Assembly (NCBI RefSeq): GCF_002217755.1
Contig: NZ_BCFL01000019.1
Span: 248,001-312,000, forward strand
Direction: 5' to 3'
DNA length: 64,000 nt
From: Streptomyces hyaluromycini
GTDB lineage: Bacteria > Actinomycetota > Actinomycetes > Streptomycetales > Streptomycetaceae
Positions 1-9,531 of the stretch are shown piece after piece. Each line of letters begins with the position of its first letter. The first letter of the stretch is position 1. The notes under the pieces were generated by a model. The model searched no databases, had not been told where the DNA came from, and saw only the letters and a program-made list of their open reading frames with translations. A program made the position numbers and the translations under genes.

Positions 1-176
1 CAGGGGGGTCGGGCAAGGCGTCGCCGTCGGGCGGCGGGAGTTCGGCGGCCGCGAGCAAGGACGACAGCGGGTCCGTGGGGGGCGGGGCCAAGGTCGGTGC
101 CGTCGTCGTCGGGGTCGCCCTGCTCGCCCTCTTCGGCCTGCGGCGGCTGCGGCGCCCGACTGCGCGCCGTCACTGA
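1..176 (+). CDS. C-terminus of a membrane-anchored surface protein (partial)
   Basis: The 5' end lies outside the window. The visible 57 codons encode a Gly/Ser/Ala/Lys-rich linker, then a hydrophobic stretch of about 15 residues (VGAVVVGVALLALFGL) and an Arg-rich tail (RRLRRPTARRH) before TGA. A low-complexity linker, one transmembrane helix and a short basic cytoplasmic tail is the usual end of an exported protein held in the membrane, with the basic tail inside. No catalytic domain is visible, so no function is assigned. Confidence 0.6.
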   Translation, partial: GGSGKASPSGGGSSAAASKDDSGSVGGGAKVGAVVVGVALLALFGLRRLRRPTARRH

Positions 177-306
177 TCCCTCTCCGTGTGTCACCCGTCC
201 GGGTCACCGGCGCGGCGGCGCGCCGGTCCGGGCAGGCTGGGAGACGTCCCGCGGGACGGGGGCGGCAACAGGTGATCGGGTCCCGCTTCACGGAATCGGA
301 GCACCC

Positions 307-669
307 ATGCGCCGCAACGTCCTGCGCCTGGCCGGGAACGTCTGCCTGCTCACGGCAGCCCTGGGCCTGACCGTCCCGGTGACCGCCGGCACCGCCACCG
401 CCACCGCCACCACCGCCGAGCCCACCCGGACGGTCCGGGCCACAGCCGCCGCCCTCCCGCAGTTCAAGTCCGTCAGGCTGCCGATCAGCGGCACCTTCAC
501 CGGCCCGAGTGAGAGCATCTCCGGCACCGGCACCGCCGACGTCACCGTCATCACCCTCCCGAACGCCGCGTACAACGGGGCGGTCCCGGCCGGGGGTTCG
601 GCGGGCTTCGGCTTCGGGGGCGCTCCCGGGGGCGGGGGCGTGCCGACGGTGACGTGCACGGCGACGTGA
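307..669 (+). CDS. Small secreted protein with a CBM2-like C-terminal fragment
   Basis: 120 residues from ATG. An N-terminal signal (MRRN, hydrophobic core LCLLTAALGL type, Ala/Thr-rich cleavage region) indicates export. The last ~35 residues (NAAYNGAVPAGGSAGFGFGG, then a terminal Cys) resemble the end of family 2 carbohydrate-binding modules, where a YNG..-AGGS-.-FGF strand is followed by a disulfide Cys. A complete CBM2 is about 100 residues with surface Trp; only the end is present and no Trp is visible, so cellulose or chitin binding is doubtful. It may be a degenerate remnant or an unrelated beta-sandwich protein. Longer upstream starts exist but would bury the signal peptide. Confidence 0.5.
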   Translation: MRRNVLRLAGNVCLLTAALGLTVPVTAGTATATATTAEPTRTVRATAAALPQFKSVRLPISGTFTGPSESISGTGTADVTVITLPNAAYNGAVPAGGSAGFGFGGAPGGGGVPTVTCTAT

Positions 670-804
670 GGCGGCGGTCGTCACCCGGGTGGCGGACCGG
701 GATGCCCGAAATACACTGCTCTGGGCTCCGGTGCAGCAGGCTGTTCCCGCCGGTCGTCGACAGGGGCGGCCGGACACCGCACCACGACGGCTGATGGAGC
801 TGAC

Positions 805-1191
805 ATGTCCAACGTGCCCGCCGACCTCCGCTACACCGAAGACCACGAATGGATCCGCACCGAGGCCGACGGCAGCCTGGCCGTCGGCATCACCTATCAC
901 GCGCAGAAGAACCTCGGCGACATCGTCTTCTTCGAGCTGCCCGAAGTCGGCAGGAAGATCCAGGCGGGTCACGCCGTCGGCACGGTGGAGTCGGTCAAGG
1001 CGGTGTCCGAGATCTTCAGTCCGTTCGACGGCGAGGTCGTCGCGGTCAACGAGGACGTCGTGGAGAACCCCGAGGACGTCAACGCCGAGCCCTACGGCAT
1101 GTGGCTCTTCAAGATCAAGACCAAGGGCGGGGCGTCGTCCAACGGGCTGCTCGACGCCAAGGCGTACCAGAAGCTCGTCGACGGGGAGTGA
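805..1191 (+). CDS. gcvH: Glycine cleavage system H protein
   Basis: 128 residues, the normal length. It is the lipoyl carrier of the glycine cleavage complex and shuttles the aminomethyl group from P protein to T protein in the cytoplasm. The lipoylation motif ESVKAVSEI places the modified lysine at K65, and the family N-terminus ([10 protein letters not shown]) and the [12 protein letters not shown] strand are intact. No gcvT, gcvP or glyA is adjacent. It stands alone and ends in a strong hairpin, so it may be a second H protein or a dispersed gcv gene. Confidence 0.95.
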   Translation: MSNVPADLRYTEDHEWIRTEADGSLAVGITYHAQKNLGDIVFFELPEVGRKIQAGHAVGTVESVKAVSEIFSPFDGEVVAVNEDVVENPEDVNAEPYGMWLFKIKTKGGASSNGLLDAKAYQKLVDGE

Positions 1192-1197
1192 AAGCCC

Positions 1198-1233
1198 GAG
1201 GGGCGCCCGGTGTCCCCGCACCGGGCGCCCCTC
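1198..1233. terminator. Terminator hairpin after gcvH
   Basis: A perfect 15-bp GC-rich stem (1198-1212 with 1219-1233) with a 6-nt loop starts 7 nt after the gcvH stop. There is no T-run, as is common in streptomycetes. It lies between convergent genes and probably works both ways. Confidence 0.8.
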
Positions 1234-1247
1234 GTCGTGCCCGGCAC

Positions 1248-1730
1248 TCAGCCCCGCACCGCCCTGAGCGCGTGCAGGCGGCGTGGTTTGGGGGCGTCCA
1301 GCAGGCTGACGCCGTTGTAGGCGCGGCTTTTGACGAAGAGCACGGGAGCGGCGACGAACGTGACGAAGACCGAGACGACGCTGACCGGGAACAGGGTGGG
1401 CAGCGACTGGCCCTCGGGCAGCGTCTTGCCGCCCTCGTGGACGGCGTAGGCGAAGGCCGCGAAGAAGACGATCGTGCAGAGGGCGGCCAGGGTCCGCAGG
1501 ACGACCCGGGTCCGGAGGGTGCGGGCCTCGGTGCGGACCTCGGCCAGCAGGGACGCGTCGCAGACGGGGCAGGTGAGCTCCACGGTCTGCTTGCCGGACT
1601 GCGGCCGGCGTACCCGGAAGACGCTGTCCTTCCAGGTGATCCGGCGGGTGCGGACGAGGAAGCCCGTGACCTTGTCGCTCAGGATGTGGCGCACCGCTAC
1701 CTCGACGGTGCCCGGTATCGGTCTGTTCAT
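1248..1730 (-). CDS. Small two-helix membrane protein, unknown function
   Basis: 160 residues from ATG (MNRPIPG); a GTG 11 codons upstream is possible but lacks a ribosome site. The soluble N-terminal half contains a CPVC pair (TCPVCDA), possibly a metal or redox site. Two hydrophobic segments follow (LRTLAALCTIVFFAAFAYAV and LFPVSVVSVFVTFVAAPVLFV), then a basic cytoplasmic tail. No family recognised. It lies downstream of serC on the same strand, 139 nt away, separated by a perfect inverted repeat that contains the probable AAGGAG ribosome site, so expression may be controlled at the RNA level. Confidence 0.7.
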   Translation of the reverse strand: MNRPIPGTVEVAVRHILSDKVTGFLVRTRRITWKDSVFRVRRPQSGKQTVELTCPVCDASLLAEVRTEARTLRTRVVLRTLAALCTIVFFAAFAYAVHEGGKTLPEGQSLPTLFPVSVVSVFVTFVAAPVLFVKSRAYNGVSLLDAPKPRRLHALRAVRG

Positions 1731-1741
1731 GTACGCGTGGA

Positions 1742-1790
1742 TCTCCTTCGTCGCATGGGGCACACAGTGTCCGGTGTGCGACGAAGGAGA
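1742..1790. promoter_or_regulatory. Perfect 14-bp inverted repeat over the start region of the membrane-protein gene
   Basis: TCTCCTTCGTCGCA at 1742-1755 is repeated in inverted form at 1777-1790 around a 21-nt loop. On the minus strand the second arm contains AAGGAG, the likely ribosome site of the gene starting at 1730. It could be an RBS-sequestering hairpin, a protein operator, or the serC terminator (no T-run follows). Confidence 0.55.
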
Positions 1791-1869
1791 CTCAACTGTC
1801 CACGGCAGGCTTTGCCTTGATCATGCCTTCCGGGCAAACCAGCAGCTTGTTACGGGAGTTGCCGGGCCC

Positions 1870-2997
<1,128 letters not shown>

Positions 2998-3145
2998 TTA
3001 GCCGGTGGAGGAAACCTGGGCGAAACCTCGTCCGTCGGGTGAGACGCGTTTCGGGTGCCGGCCCCGTGGGCTGCCGCCCCCGGACCCCCGCTTCGGCCTG
3101 AACGGCCTCGTCCTCAAACGCAGGACGGGCTGATTGAGTGGACGC

Positions 3146-6079
3146 ATGTCGGAACTAGAGGCGGAACTGCGGAGCGCCGTCCGGGGTGAGGTCGGCTTCG
3201 ACGTCACGTCCCGGGCGCTGGTCACCATGGACGCGTCCAACTACCGGCGGGTTCCGGTGGGGGTGGTGGCCCCTCGGGACGCGGACGACGTGGCGGCCGT
3301 ACTGGAGGTGTGCCGGACCCGCGGTGTGCCGGTGGTCGCCCGGGGCGGCGGCACCTCGATCGCGGGGCAGGCGACCGGCACGGGCGTGGTCCTGGACTTC
3401 ACCCGGCACATGAACCGGCTCCTCGCCCTCGACCCGGCCACCCGTACGGCCGTCGTCCAGCCGGGGCTGGTCCTGGACCGCCTCCAGGAGGCCGCGGCCC
3501 CGCACGGCCTGCGCTTCGGCCCGGACCCCTCCACGCACGGCCGCTGCACGCTCGGCGGGATGATCGGCAACAACTCCTGCGGGTCGCACAGCGTGGCCTG
3601 GGGGACGACGGCGGACAGCGTCCGGGAGCTGGACGTGATCACCGCGCGGGGGCAGCGGCTGCGGCCGGGGCGGGACTGGGCCGGGGCACCGCAGGGGCTG
3701 CGGGAGCTGGTGGAGGGGGAGTTGGCGCGCCTGCGCACGGGCTTCCCGGACCTCCCCCGCCGTATCTCCGGCTACGCCCTGGACGCTCTCCTCCCCGAGA
3801 AGGGCGCGGACGTCGCCCGCTCCTTCTGCGGTTCGGAGGGCACGCTCGGGATTGTCACGGAGGCGACCGTACGGCTGGTGGAGCCGCCACGCGCGCGTGC
3901 GCTGGCCGTGCTGGGGTACGCCGACGAGAGCGCCGCGGCGGAGGCGGCGGCGGGGCTGCTGGACTGTGCACCGCTGACGGTGGAGGGCATGGCGGCCGAC
4001 CTGGTGCCGTCCGCCACGGGCCTGCCCCGGGGCGGGGCGTGGCTGTTCGTCGAGACCGGCGGGGAGTCGGCGGCGGAGGCACGCGCGCGTGCGGAGACGG
4101 TCGTGCGGGCGGCGGACGTCCTGGACGCGCTGGTCGTCACCGACGCGGCCGGGCAACGCGCGCTCTGGCGCATCCGCGAGGACGCGGCCGGCACGGCGAC
4201 GCGGATGCCGGACGGCACCGAGGCCTGGCCGGGGTGGGAGGACTGCGCGGTACCGCCGGCCCGCCTGGGCGCGTACCTGCGTGACTTCCGTGCCCTGCTC
4301 ATCGCGCACGGCCTCCGCGGCACCCCCTACGGCCACTTCGGCGACGGCTGCGTCCACGTCCGTATCGACTTCGACCTGCTGAGCGAGGCGGGCGTGGCCC
4401 GTTTCCGCCGCTTCTCGGAGGAACTGGCGGACGTGGTGGTGGCGCACGGCGGCTCCCTGTCCGGGGAGCACGGGGACGGCCAGGCGCGGGCGGAACTCCT
4501 CCCGAAGATGTACGGCGACGAGCTGGTGGCGCTCTTCGGCCGGGCGAAGGGGATCTGGGACCCGGACGACCTCCTCAACCCGGGCGTACTGGTCAGGCCC
4601 GCCCCCCTGGACACGAACCTCCGCTTCGCCGTCCTGCCCCGCGAGCCGGTGCCGGTGGCCTTCGGCTACCCCGCCGACGGCGGTGACTTCTCGGCGGCGG
4701 TCCGCCGCTGCGTGGGCGTGGCGAAGTGCCGTACGACCGGGCCGTCCGGCGCATCCGTCATGTGCCCCTCCTTCCGGGCCACCGGCGAGGAGGAGCACTC
4801 GACCCGCGGCCGGGCCCGGCTGCTGCACGAGATGCTGGCGGGCGAGCTGGTGACGGACGGCTGGCGCTCGACGGAGGTCCGGGACGCCCTCGACCTCTGT
4901 CTGTCCTGCAAGGGCTGCCGGTCGGACTGCCCGGTCGGGGTGGACATGGCGACGTACAAGGCGGAGTTCCTGCACCAGCACTACGCGGGCCGGCGCCGCC
5001 CGGCGGCCCACTACAGCATGGGATGGCTGCCGAGGTGGCTGCGCCTTGTGGCCCGGACCCGCACGGCGGCGGTCGTCAACGCCCTCGCCTCGGTACGACC
5101 GCTGGCGGCGCTCGCCAAGCGGCTGGGCGGCATCGCACCGGAGCGGAGGATCCCGCGCCTCGCGGCCGAGCCCTTCAGCCGGTGGGAGCGGCGGCGGCAG
5201 CGCGGGCGGCTGCGCGCGTGGCGGGCGCAGGCGCGGGCGGGACGGCGGCCGGACCTCCCGGGGCGGATGGCGTTCCTGTGGCCGGACACCTTCACCGAGC
5301 ACCTGTCGCCGCAGGTGGGCCGGGCGGCCGTACGGGTGCTGGAGGCGGCGGGCGTGGGGGTGGTGCAGCTGCCGACACGGCGGTGGAGGGCACGGCGATC
5401 GGACGACGGCGGGCCGGCCGGCTACGGCATGTCCCTGCTGAATCCGCGCCGGACCCGAGCCTGCTGCGGCCTCACGTACCTCTCGACGGGCCAACTGGAC
5501 CGGGCCCGCGCGGTGCTGCGCGAGACGCTGGACCTGCTTGAGCCGTTTCTGCTGCTGGAACCGGACGAGTTCGCGTACCCCCCGCCGTTCGTCGTCCTGG
5601 AGCCCAGCTGTGCCGCCGCCCTCCGTGCCGACCTGCCGGAGCTGCTTGCGGACGACCCCCGGGCGGCCCGTCTCGCCGCGCGGGTGCTCACCTTCGCGGA
5701 GGCGCTGGAACGCCTGGCCCCCGACTGGTCCCCGCCCCGCCTGGAGCGCCCGGTCACCGGGCAGACCCACTGCCACCAGCACGCGGTGCTCGGCGACGCC
5801 CCGGACCGCCGCCTCCGCGGGGCCGCCGCCCTCACCGGCGACCTGGTCGGCGGCTGCTGCGGCCTGGCGGGCAACTTCGGCTTCGAGAAGGGCCACTTCG
5901 AGGTGTCGAAGGCCTGCGCGGAGGATCAGCTCCTGCCGGCGGTGCGGGCGGCGGAGCCGGGCACGGTGGTCCTGGCCGACGGCTTCTCGTGCCGGACGCA
6001 GCTGGAGCAACTGGCCGGGGTACAGGGGAGACATCTGGCGGAGGTGCTGGCGGAGGGGCTGGAGGGGGAGGGGAAGTGA
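3146..6079 (+). CDS. Fused FAD-linked oxidase / Fe-S oxidoreductase (D-2-hydroxyacid dehydrogenase type)
   Basis: 977 residues from ATG; an in-frame TTG lies four codons upstream. Order of domains: PCMH-type FAD-binding domain (RGGGTSIAGQA near residue 70, then IGNNSCGSHS), FAD-oxidase C-terminal domain (HFGDGCVHVRID, GEHGDGQARAE), two ferredoxin-type clusters (CVGVAKCR...MCPSF, then CLSCKGCRSDCP near 590), and a CCG-type heterodisulfide-reductase-like domain (ACCGL, HCHQHAVLG, GGCCGLAGNFGF). This is a GlcD-GlcF type fusion, as in D-lactate or glycolate dehydrogenases that feed electrons to the membrane quinone pool. The substrate cannot be read from sequence. Its stop overlaps the next gene, so the two are co-translated. 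Confidence 0.88.
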   Translation: MSELEAELRSAVRGEVGFDVTSRALVTMDASNYRRVPVGVVAPRDADDVAAVLEVCRTRGVPVVARGGGTSIAGQATGTGVVLDFTRHMNRLLALDPATRTAVVQPGLVLDRLQEAAAPHGLRFGPDPSTHGRCTLGGMIGNNSCGSHSVAWGTTADSVRELDVITARGQRLRPGRDWAGAPQGLRELVEGELARLRTGFPDLPRRISGYALDALLPEKGADVARSFCGSEGTLGIVTEATVRLVEPPRARALAVLGYADESAAAEAAAGLLDCAPLTVEGMAADLVPSATGLPRGGAWLFVETGGESAAEARARAETVVRAADVLDALVVTDAAGQRALWRIREDAAGTATRMPDGTEAWPGWEDCAVPPARLGAYLRDFRALLIAHGLRGTPYGHFGDGCVHVRIDFDLLSEAGVARFRRFSEELADVVVAHGGSLSGEHGDGQARAELLPKMYGDELVALFGRAKGIWDPDDLLNPGVLVRPAPLDTNLRFAVLPREPVPVAFGYPADGGDFSAAVRRCVGVAKCRTTGPSGASVMCPSFRATGEEEHSTRGRARLLHEMLAGELVTDGWRSTEVRDALDLCLSCKGCRSDCPVGVDMATYKAEFLHQHYAGRRRPAAHYSMGWLPRWLRLVARTRTAAVVNALASVRPLAALAKRLGGIAPERRIPRLAAEPFSRWERRRQRGRLRAWRAQARAGRRPDLPGRMAFLWPDTFTEHLSPQVGRAAVRVLEAAGVGVVQLPTRRWRARRSDDGGPAGYGMSLLNPRRTRACCGLTYLSTGQLDRARAVLRETLDLLEPFLLLEPDEFAYPPPFVVLEPSCAAALRADLPELLADDPRAARLAARVLTFAEALERLAPDWSPPRLERPVTGQTHCHQHAVLGDAPDRRLRGAAALTGDLVGGCCGLAGNFGFEKGHFEVSKACAEDQLLPAVRAAEPGTVVLADGFSCRTQLEQLAGVQGRHLAEVLAEGLEGEGK

Positions 6080-6849
6080 CGGGGGAAGTGACGGGCGACG
6101 CAACCGAGTCGGGCCGGGTGGCGGTGCTCTCCGACATCCACGGGGTGCTGCCGGCGCTGGAGGCGGTGCTGGCGGAGCCGGATGTGGCCGCGGCCGACCG
6201 CATCGTCCTCACCGGCGACATCACGGCGGGCCCGCAGCCGGCCGAGACGATCGACGCGCTGCGCGCACTGGGCGACCGGGTGCTGTGGCTGTCGGGGAAC
6301 GCCGACCGGGAGCTGGTGGAGTACCGCAGGGGAGAGCGCGCCGAGATCCCGGACCCGATAGGCCCGTTCGCGGCGGACGCGCTCCGCGACGACCAGGTCG
6401 ACTTCCTGGCCGCCCTCCCCGGGACGGCCACTCTGACGATCCGTGGCCTCGGCCGGGTCCTCTTCTGCCACGCGACCCCGCGCGACGACGAGGAGATCGT
6501 CCTGGTCGACTCCCCTCTGGACCGCTGGGCGGAGGTCTTCTCCGCCGTCGCCCCCGGCATCGGCACGGTCGTCTGCGGCCACACCCACATGCCCTACATC
6601 CGCCTCGCCCACGGCCGCCTGGTCGTCAACCCCGGCAGCGTCGGCATGCCGTACGGCCGCTCCGGCGCCCACTGGTGCCTCCTCGGCCCCGGCACCGACC
6701 TGCGCGTCACGCCGTACGACATCCCGGCGGCCGTCGCCCGTGTCGTGGCGGAGTGCGCCTACCCCGGCATCGAGGAATGGGCCGACTACTTCCTGCGGGC
6801 CCGGGCGTCGGACGGGGAGGCACTCGGCGTGTTCGGGACGGCGCGGTAG
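6076..6849 (+). CDS. Calcineurin-like metallophosphoesterase
   Basis: 257 residues from a GTG overlapping the previous stop (GTGA); a second GTG at 6088 is an equally possible start. All dinuclear metal motifs are present in order: LSDIHG, LTGDI, LSGNAD, the FCHATP histidine and CGHTHMPY. This is the short, cap-less Metallophos_2/YfcE-like group, usually phosphodiesterases or nucleotide phosphatases. Coupling to the FAD/Fe-S oxidase may be only positional. Substrate unknown. Confidence 0.85.
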   Translation: MTGEVTGDATESGRVAVLSDIHGVLPALEAVLAEPDVAAADRIVLTGDITAGPQPAETIDALRALGDRVLWLSGNADRELVEYRRGERAEIPDPIGPFAADALRDDQVDFLAALPGTATLTIRGLGRVLFCHATPRDDEEIVLVDSPLDRWAEVFSAVAPGIGTVVCGHTHMPYIRLAHGRLVVNPGSVGMPYGRSGAHWCLLGPGTDLRVTPYDIPAAVARVVAECAYPGIEEWADYFLRARASDGEALGVFGTAR

Positions 6850-6941
6850 CGGGCGCGGCCGTGGTAGAGAGGGGAGATGGCCGGTCGGTTACCGCTGGCG
6901 CGAGCAGTGGCCCGGGCTGACGGTTCTGGAGTGGCCGCCGG

Positions 6942-8174
6942 TCAGATGATGAACGTGGGCTGTTCGGTGATGCCCAGGAGGGTGCGGCCGTAGATCTCGC
7001 GGGCGAGGTCGGGGTTGACGACGCCGTGCCGGGAGGCGGTGCCGAGGTCGCGCCAGATGCGCTGGAGGGGGTTGGCCAGGGCGAAGGTGCTCGCGCCGCA
7101 GACGGAGACGAGGCGGTCCACGGCCTCGCGGGTGCGGATCGCGGCGACGGCCGTGTCCATGCGGACCCGGGTCCGCTGCTCGACCGTCAGCTGCCGGGCC
7201 CCGGCGGCGGCGTGGTCGAGGTCGTCGGCGGCCCGGTAGGCGTGCAGCTGGGCGGTGTCGACGAGGGACGCCGCGTCGGCGACGGCGAGCTGGACGCTCG
7301 GGGAGTCGGCCAGGCGCTCGTAGACGGTCAGGGACATGGGCTTGCGGGCCGCGGTGTCGAGCGTCAGGTCCAGGGCGGCCCGGGCCATGCCGAGCATGGG
7401 GGCGACGACGGTGAGCGCGAGCATCGAGGCGATCGCGACGGCGTTGCGGGGCTCGCCCTCGTACCGGGTGGCGTAGACCCCGGCCAGGACCGCGCCCATG
7501 TCGAGCGTCCGGTGGGCCGGCACCCGTACCCGGTCGGCGACGACGGTGTTGCTGCCGGTTGCGGCCATGCCCGCCACGTGCCAGGTGTCCTCGACCGTCA
7601 CCTCCGCCACCGGCACCAGGGCGATCACCGGCGGCAGGTCCGGCGCGCCCGGAGCGATCGCCAGGGCCACCCAGCCGGCGTGGTCGATGCCCGAGGCCCA
7701 GCCCCACCGGCCCGACACGAGGAGATCGCCGTTCTCGGCGGTGGCCGCGGAGCCCGACGGGGTCAGCGACGCGGCGACCGCCACGTCGGGGTCCTGGCCC
7801 CAGACCTCCTGCCGGGCCCGCTCGTCCATCAGCGAGGCGACCAGGCCGCCCCCGGTGTAGATGTTCGCGATCCAGGCGGCGGAGGCGTCGCCGCGGGCCA
7901 GTTCGGCCGTCACCTCCATGGACGTACGCACCCCGGCCCCGAAGCCGCCGAAGACACGCGGGGTGCCGAGGCGGAACATGCCGCCCTCGCGCAGCGCACG
8001 CGCCGCGTCGTCCGACACCCTGCGCAACCGTTCGCTCTCCTGGGCCTGCCCGGCGAGAATGGGGACGAGCTTTCCGGCCGTCGCCGTCAGCTCGGCGCGG
8101 ACGCCGGTCTCGTCGTCCGGCGACGGGGAGGACAACGGCGCAGAGGACAGGGGCAGGTTCACAGCAGGCTCCAC
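6942..8174 (-). CDS. Acyl-CoA dehydrogenase-fold flavin monooxygenase/oxidase
   Basis: 410 residues. Helical N-terminal, central beta and C-terminal helical domains of the acyl-CoA dehydrogenase superfamily are recognisable. The LARGDASAAWIANIY region and GWASGIDHAGWVALA match the HsaA / 4-hydroxyphenylacetate monooxygenase branch rather than true dehydrogenases, and no catalytic Glu of short-chain acyl-CoA dehydrogenases is evident. Such proteins use FMNH2 supplied by a separate reductase, and none is adjacent. A divergent AraC regulator 93 bp away probably controls it. The substrate is likely aromatic or heterocyclic, by family only. Confidence 0.75.
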   Translation of the reverse strand: MEPAVNLPLSSAPLSSPSPDDETGVRAELTATAGKLVPILAGQAQESERLRRVSDDAARALREGGMFRLGTPRVFGGFGAGVRTSMEVTAELARGDASAAWIANIYTGGGLVASLMDERARQEVWGQDPDVAVAASLTPSGSAATAENGDLLVSGRWGWASGIDHAGWVALAIAPGAPDLPPVIALVPVAEVTVEDTWHVAGMAATGSNTVVADRVRVPAHRTLDMGAVLAGVYATRYEGEPRNAVAIASMLALTVVAPMLGMARAALDLTLDTAARKPMSLTVYERLADSPSVQLAVADAASLVDTAQLHAYRAADDLDHAAAGARQLTVEQRTRVRMDTAVAAIRTREAVDRLVSVCGASTFALANPLQRIWRDLGTASRHGVVNPDLAREIYGRTLLGITEQPTFII

Positions 8175-8267
8175 TCAGGTGCGGGGACGGTTCATCGCGC
8201 TGGCAGCAGCGTAGGAAGCGGGACACGGCGTCCAAAGGAACATCGGTGCCACGATGGGGGGATACGG

Positions 8268-9260
8268 GTGACACGGACGGAGCCGGTCGACGGGGCGCCA
8301 TGGCGGAACCGGGCGTCCATCGCCGTACCGCTGCAACACCCCCACCGGCAGGACCTCCTGCACGAACAGTGGCAGCGCCGCTTCGGCCACCTGGCCCACG
8401 TACGGCAGCTGCGCCTGCCCGCCGACCGCACGGCCGGCATGCACCGCACCCGGGTGGAACGCCGCCTGGTCGGCGACGTCGCGGTCAGCCGGCAGTTCAG
8501 CGACCCCATAGCGGGCGTGTCGGGTCACGGCGACGCCGACGGACGCGCCGACCTCGTCGCCGTCCACATCATCCGCAGCGGCAGCCTGTCCGTCGAGGAC
8601 ACCGCCCGGCGGGCCGACCTCGGCCCCGGCACCCTGTGCATACGCGACCTGCACTCCCGCTGGCGCTTCGCCTACACGGCACCCACCGACTGCAGGGTGC
8701 TCCTGCTGCCCAGGGCCGCCCTGCTCGGCCAGCTGCGCCGGACCCGGCTGCCGGCCCTGACCGTCGCCCCCGCCACCGCTCCCGAGTCCCGGCTGCTGCT
8801 CGCCCATCTCGACACTGCCTGGGCCCTCTCGGAGCACCTCGGCCCGGCGGGCACCCACGCGGCGGGCGCCGCACTGTCCCTGCTGCTGACCGGGCTCATC
8901 GGCACCCACGCCGCCACCGCCGTCCCCGCCCACGCCCCCGTTCCCGCCCCTGCGCCGACACTGCGCGCCGCGGCCACGGCCTACGCCGACCGGCGGCTGC
9001 GGGACCCCGGCCTCACCCCCGCCGCCATCGCCCGCGCGCTGCACGTCTCCGTCCGCACCCTCCACCGTGCCTTCGCCGACGGCGAGAGCGTCATGGCCTA
9101 CGTACGCCGGCGCCGTCTCGAAAGCGCCCGCCGGGAACTGGACCACCCCGGGGGCGAGTACACCGTCGCCGACGTCGCCTCCCGCTGGCAGTTCGCCGAC
9201 CCCAGCCACTTCCGCCGCACCTACCGCAACACGTACGGGCAGCCGCCGCGCCGGGGCTGA
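8268..9260 (+). CDS. AraC/XylS-family transcriptional regulator
   Basis: 330 residues from GTG, with a GGGGGG ribosome site. The N-terminal half is the AraC-binding-like cupin type (HIIRSGSLSVEDTARRADLGPGTLCIRD). The C-terminal ~100 residues hold the two AraC helix-turn-helices (LTPAAIARALHVSVRTLHRAF and YTVADVASRWQFADPSHFRRTYRN). It is divergent from the flavin monooxygenase gene and is its likely regulator. The effector is unknown. Confidence 0.88.
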   Translation: MTRTEPVDGAPWRNRASIAVPLQHPHRQDLLHEQWQRRFGHLAHVRQLRLPADRTAGMHRTRVERRLVGDVAVSRQFSDPIAGVSGHGDADGRADLVAVHIIRSGSLSVEDTARRADLGPGTLCIRDLHSRWRFAYTAPTDCRVLLLPRAALLGQLRRTRLPALTVAPATAPESRLLLAHLDTAWALSEHLGPAGTHAAGAALSLLLTGLIGTHAATAVPAHAPVPAPAPTLRAAATAYADRRLRDPGLTPAAIARALHVSVRTLHRAFADGESVMAYVRRRRLESARRELDHPGGEYTVADVASRWQFADPSHFRRTYRNTYGQPPRRG

Positions 9261-9285
9261 GCGGGTCCGGCGAATTCCGCTGCGC

Positions 9286-9372
9286 TTCGGGAGCGCCCCG
9301 AAGGGGCGCTGGGGGTACCCCCAGCCGAAGGCTGGGGGAGGAACTGCGCGACCAGCCACGACGGCGCCGCAG
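9286..9372. repeat. Intergenic hairpin cluster with dispersed streptomycete repeat
   Basis: The 271-bp gap between the AraC and FemX-like genes holds nested hairpins: GCGCCCC/GGGGCGC, then CTGGGGGTACCCCCAG, then CCCCCAGCC/GGCTGGGGG. These are followed by the GAACTGCGCGACCAGCCACG element, which recurs at 28.7, 42.2, 44.4 (inverted) and 47.2 kb. The element probably acts as a terminator. No gene is seen here. Confidence 0.7.
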
Positions 9373-9531
9373 TCGACAGACGGCACATCGCGGCACTTCC
9401 AGCGGAGCGCTTAGGCAACGGACACCTCCCCGGCCGACACACCTTCACCCACCCGCGCGCCGAAACCGTTCCCGGCAGGCACGTGTCTGTTGTCCTGGAA
9501 GCCGACGCCGACCTGCCCAGGAGCACCGCCC

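Noticed and set aside
3155-6103. Very long minus-strand open frame opposite the FAD/Fe-S oxidoreductase
   Set aside because: Its translation is low-complexity Arg/Pro/Gly-rich with no domain; it mirrors the high-GC codon bias of the real gene on the plus strand.
6942-8174. Ordinary fatty acyl-CoA dehydrogenase
   Set aside because: Motifs match the flavin-monooxygenase branch and the FAD/Glu signatures of true dehydrogenases are missing.
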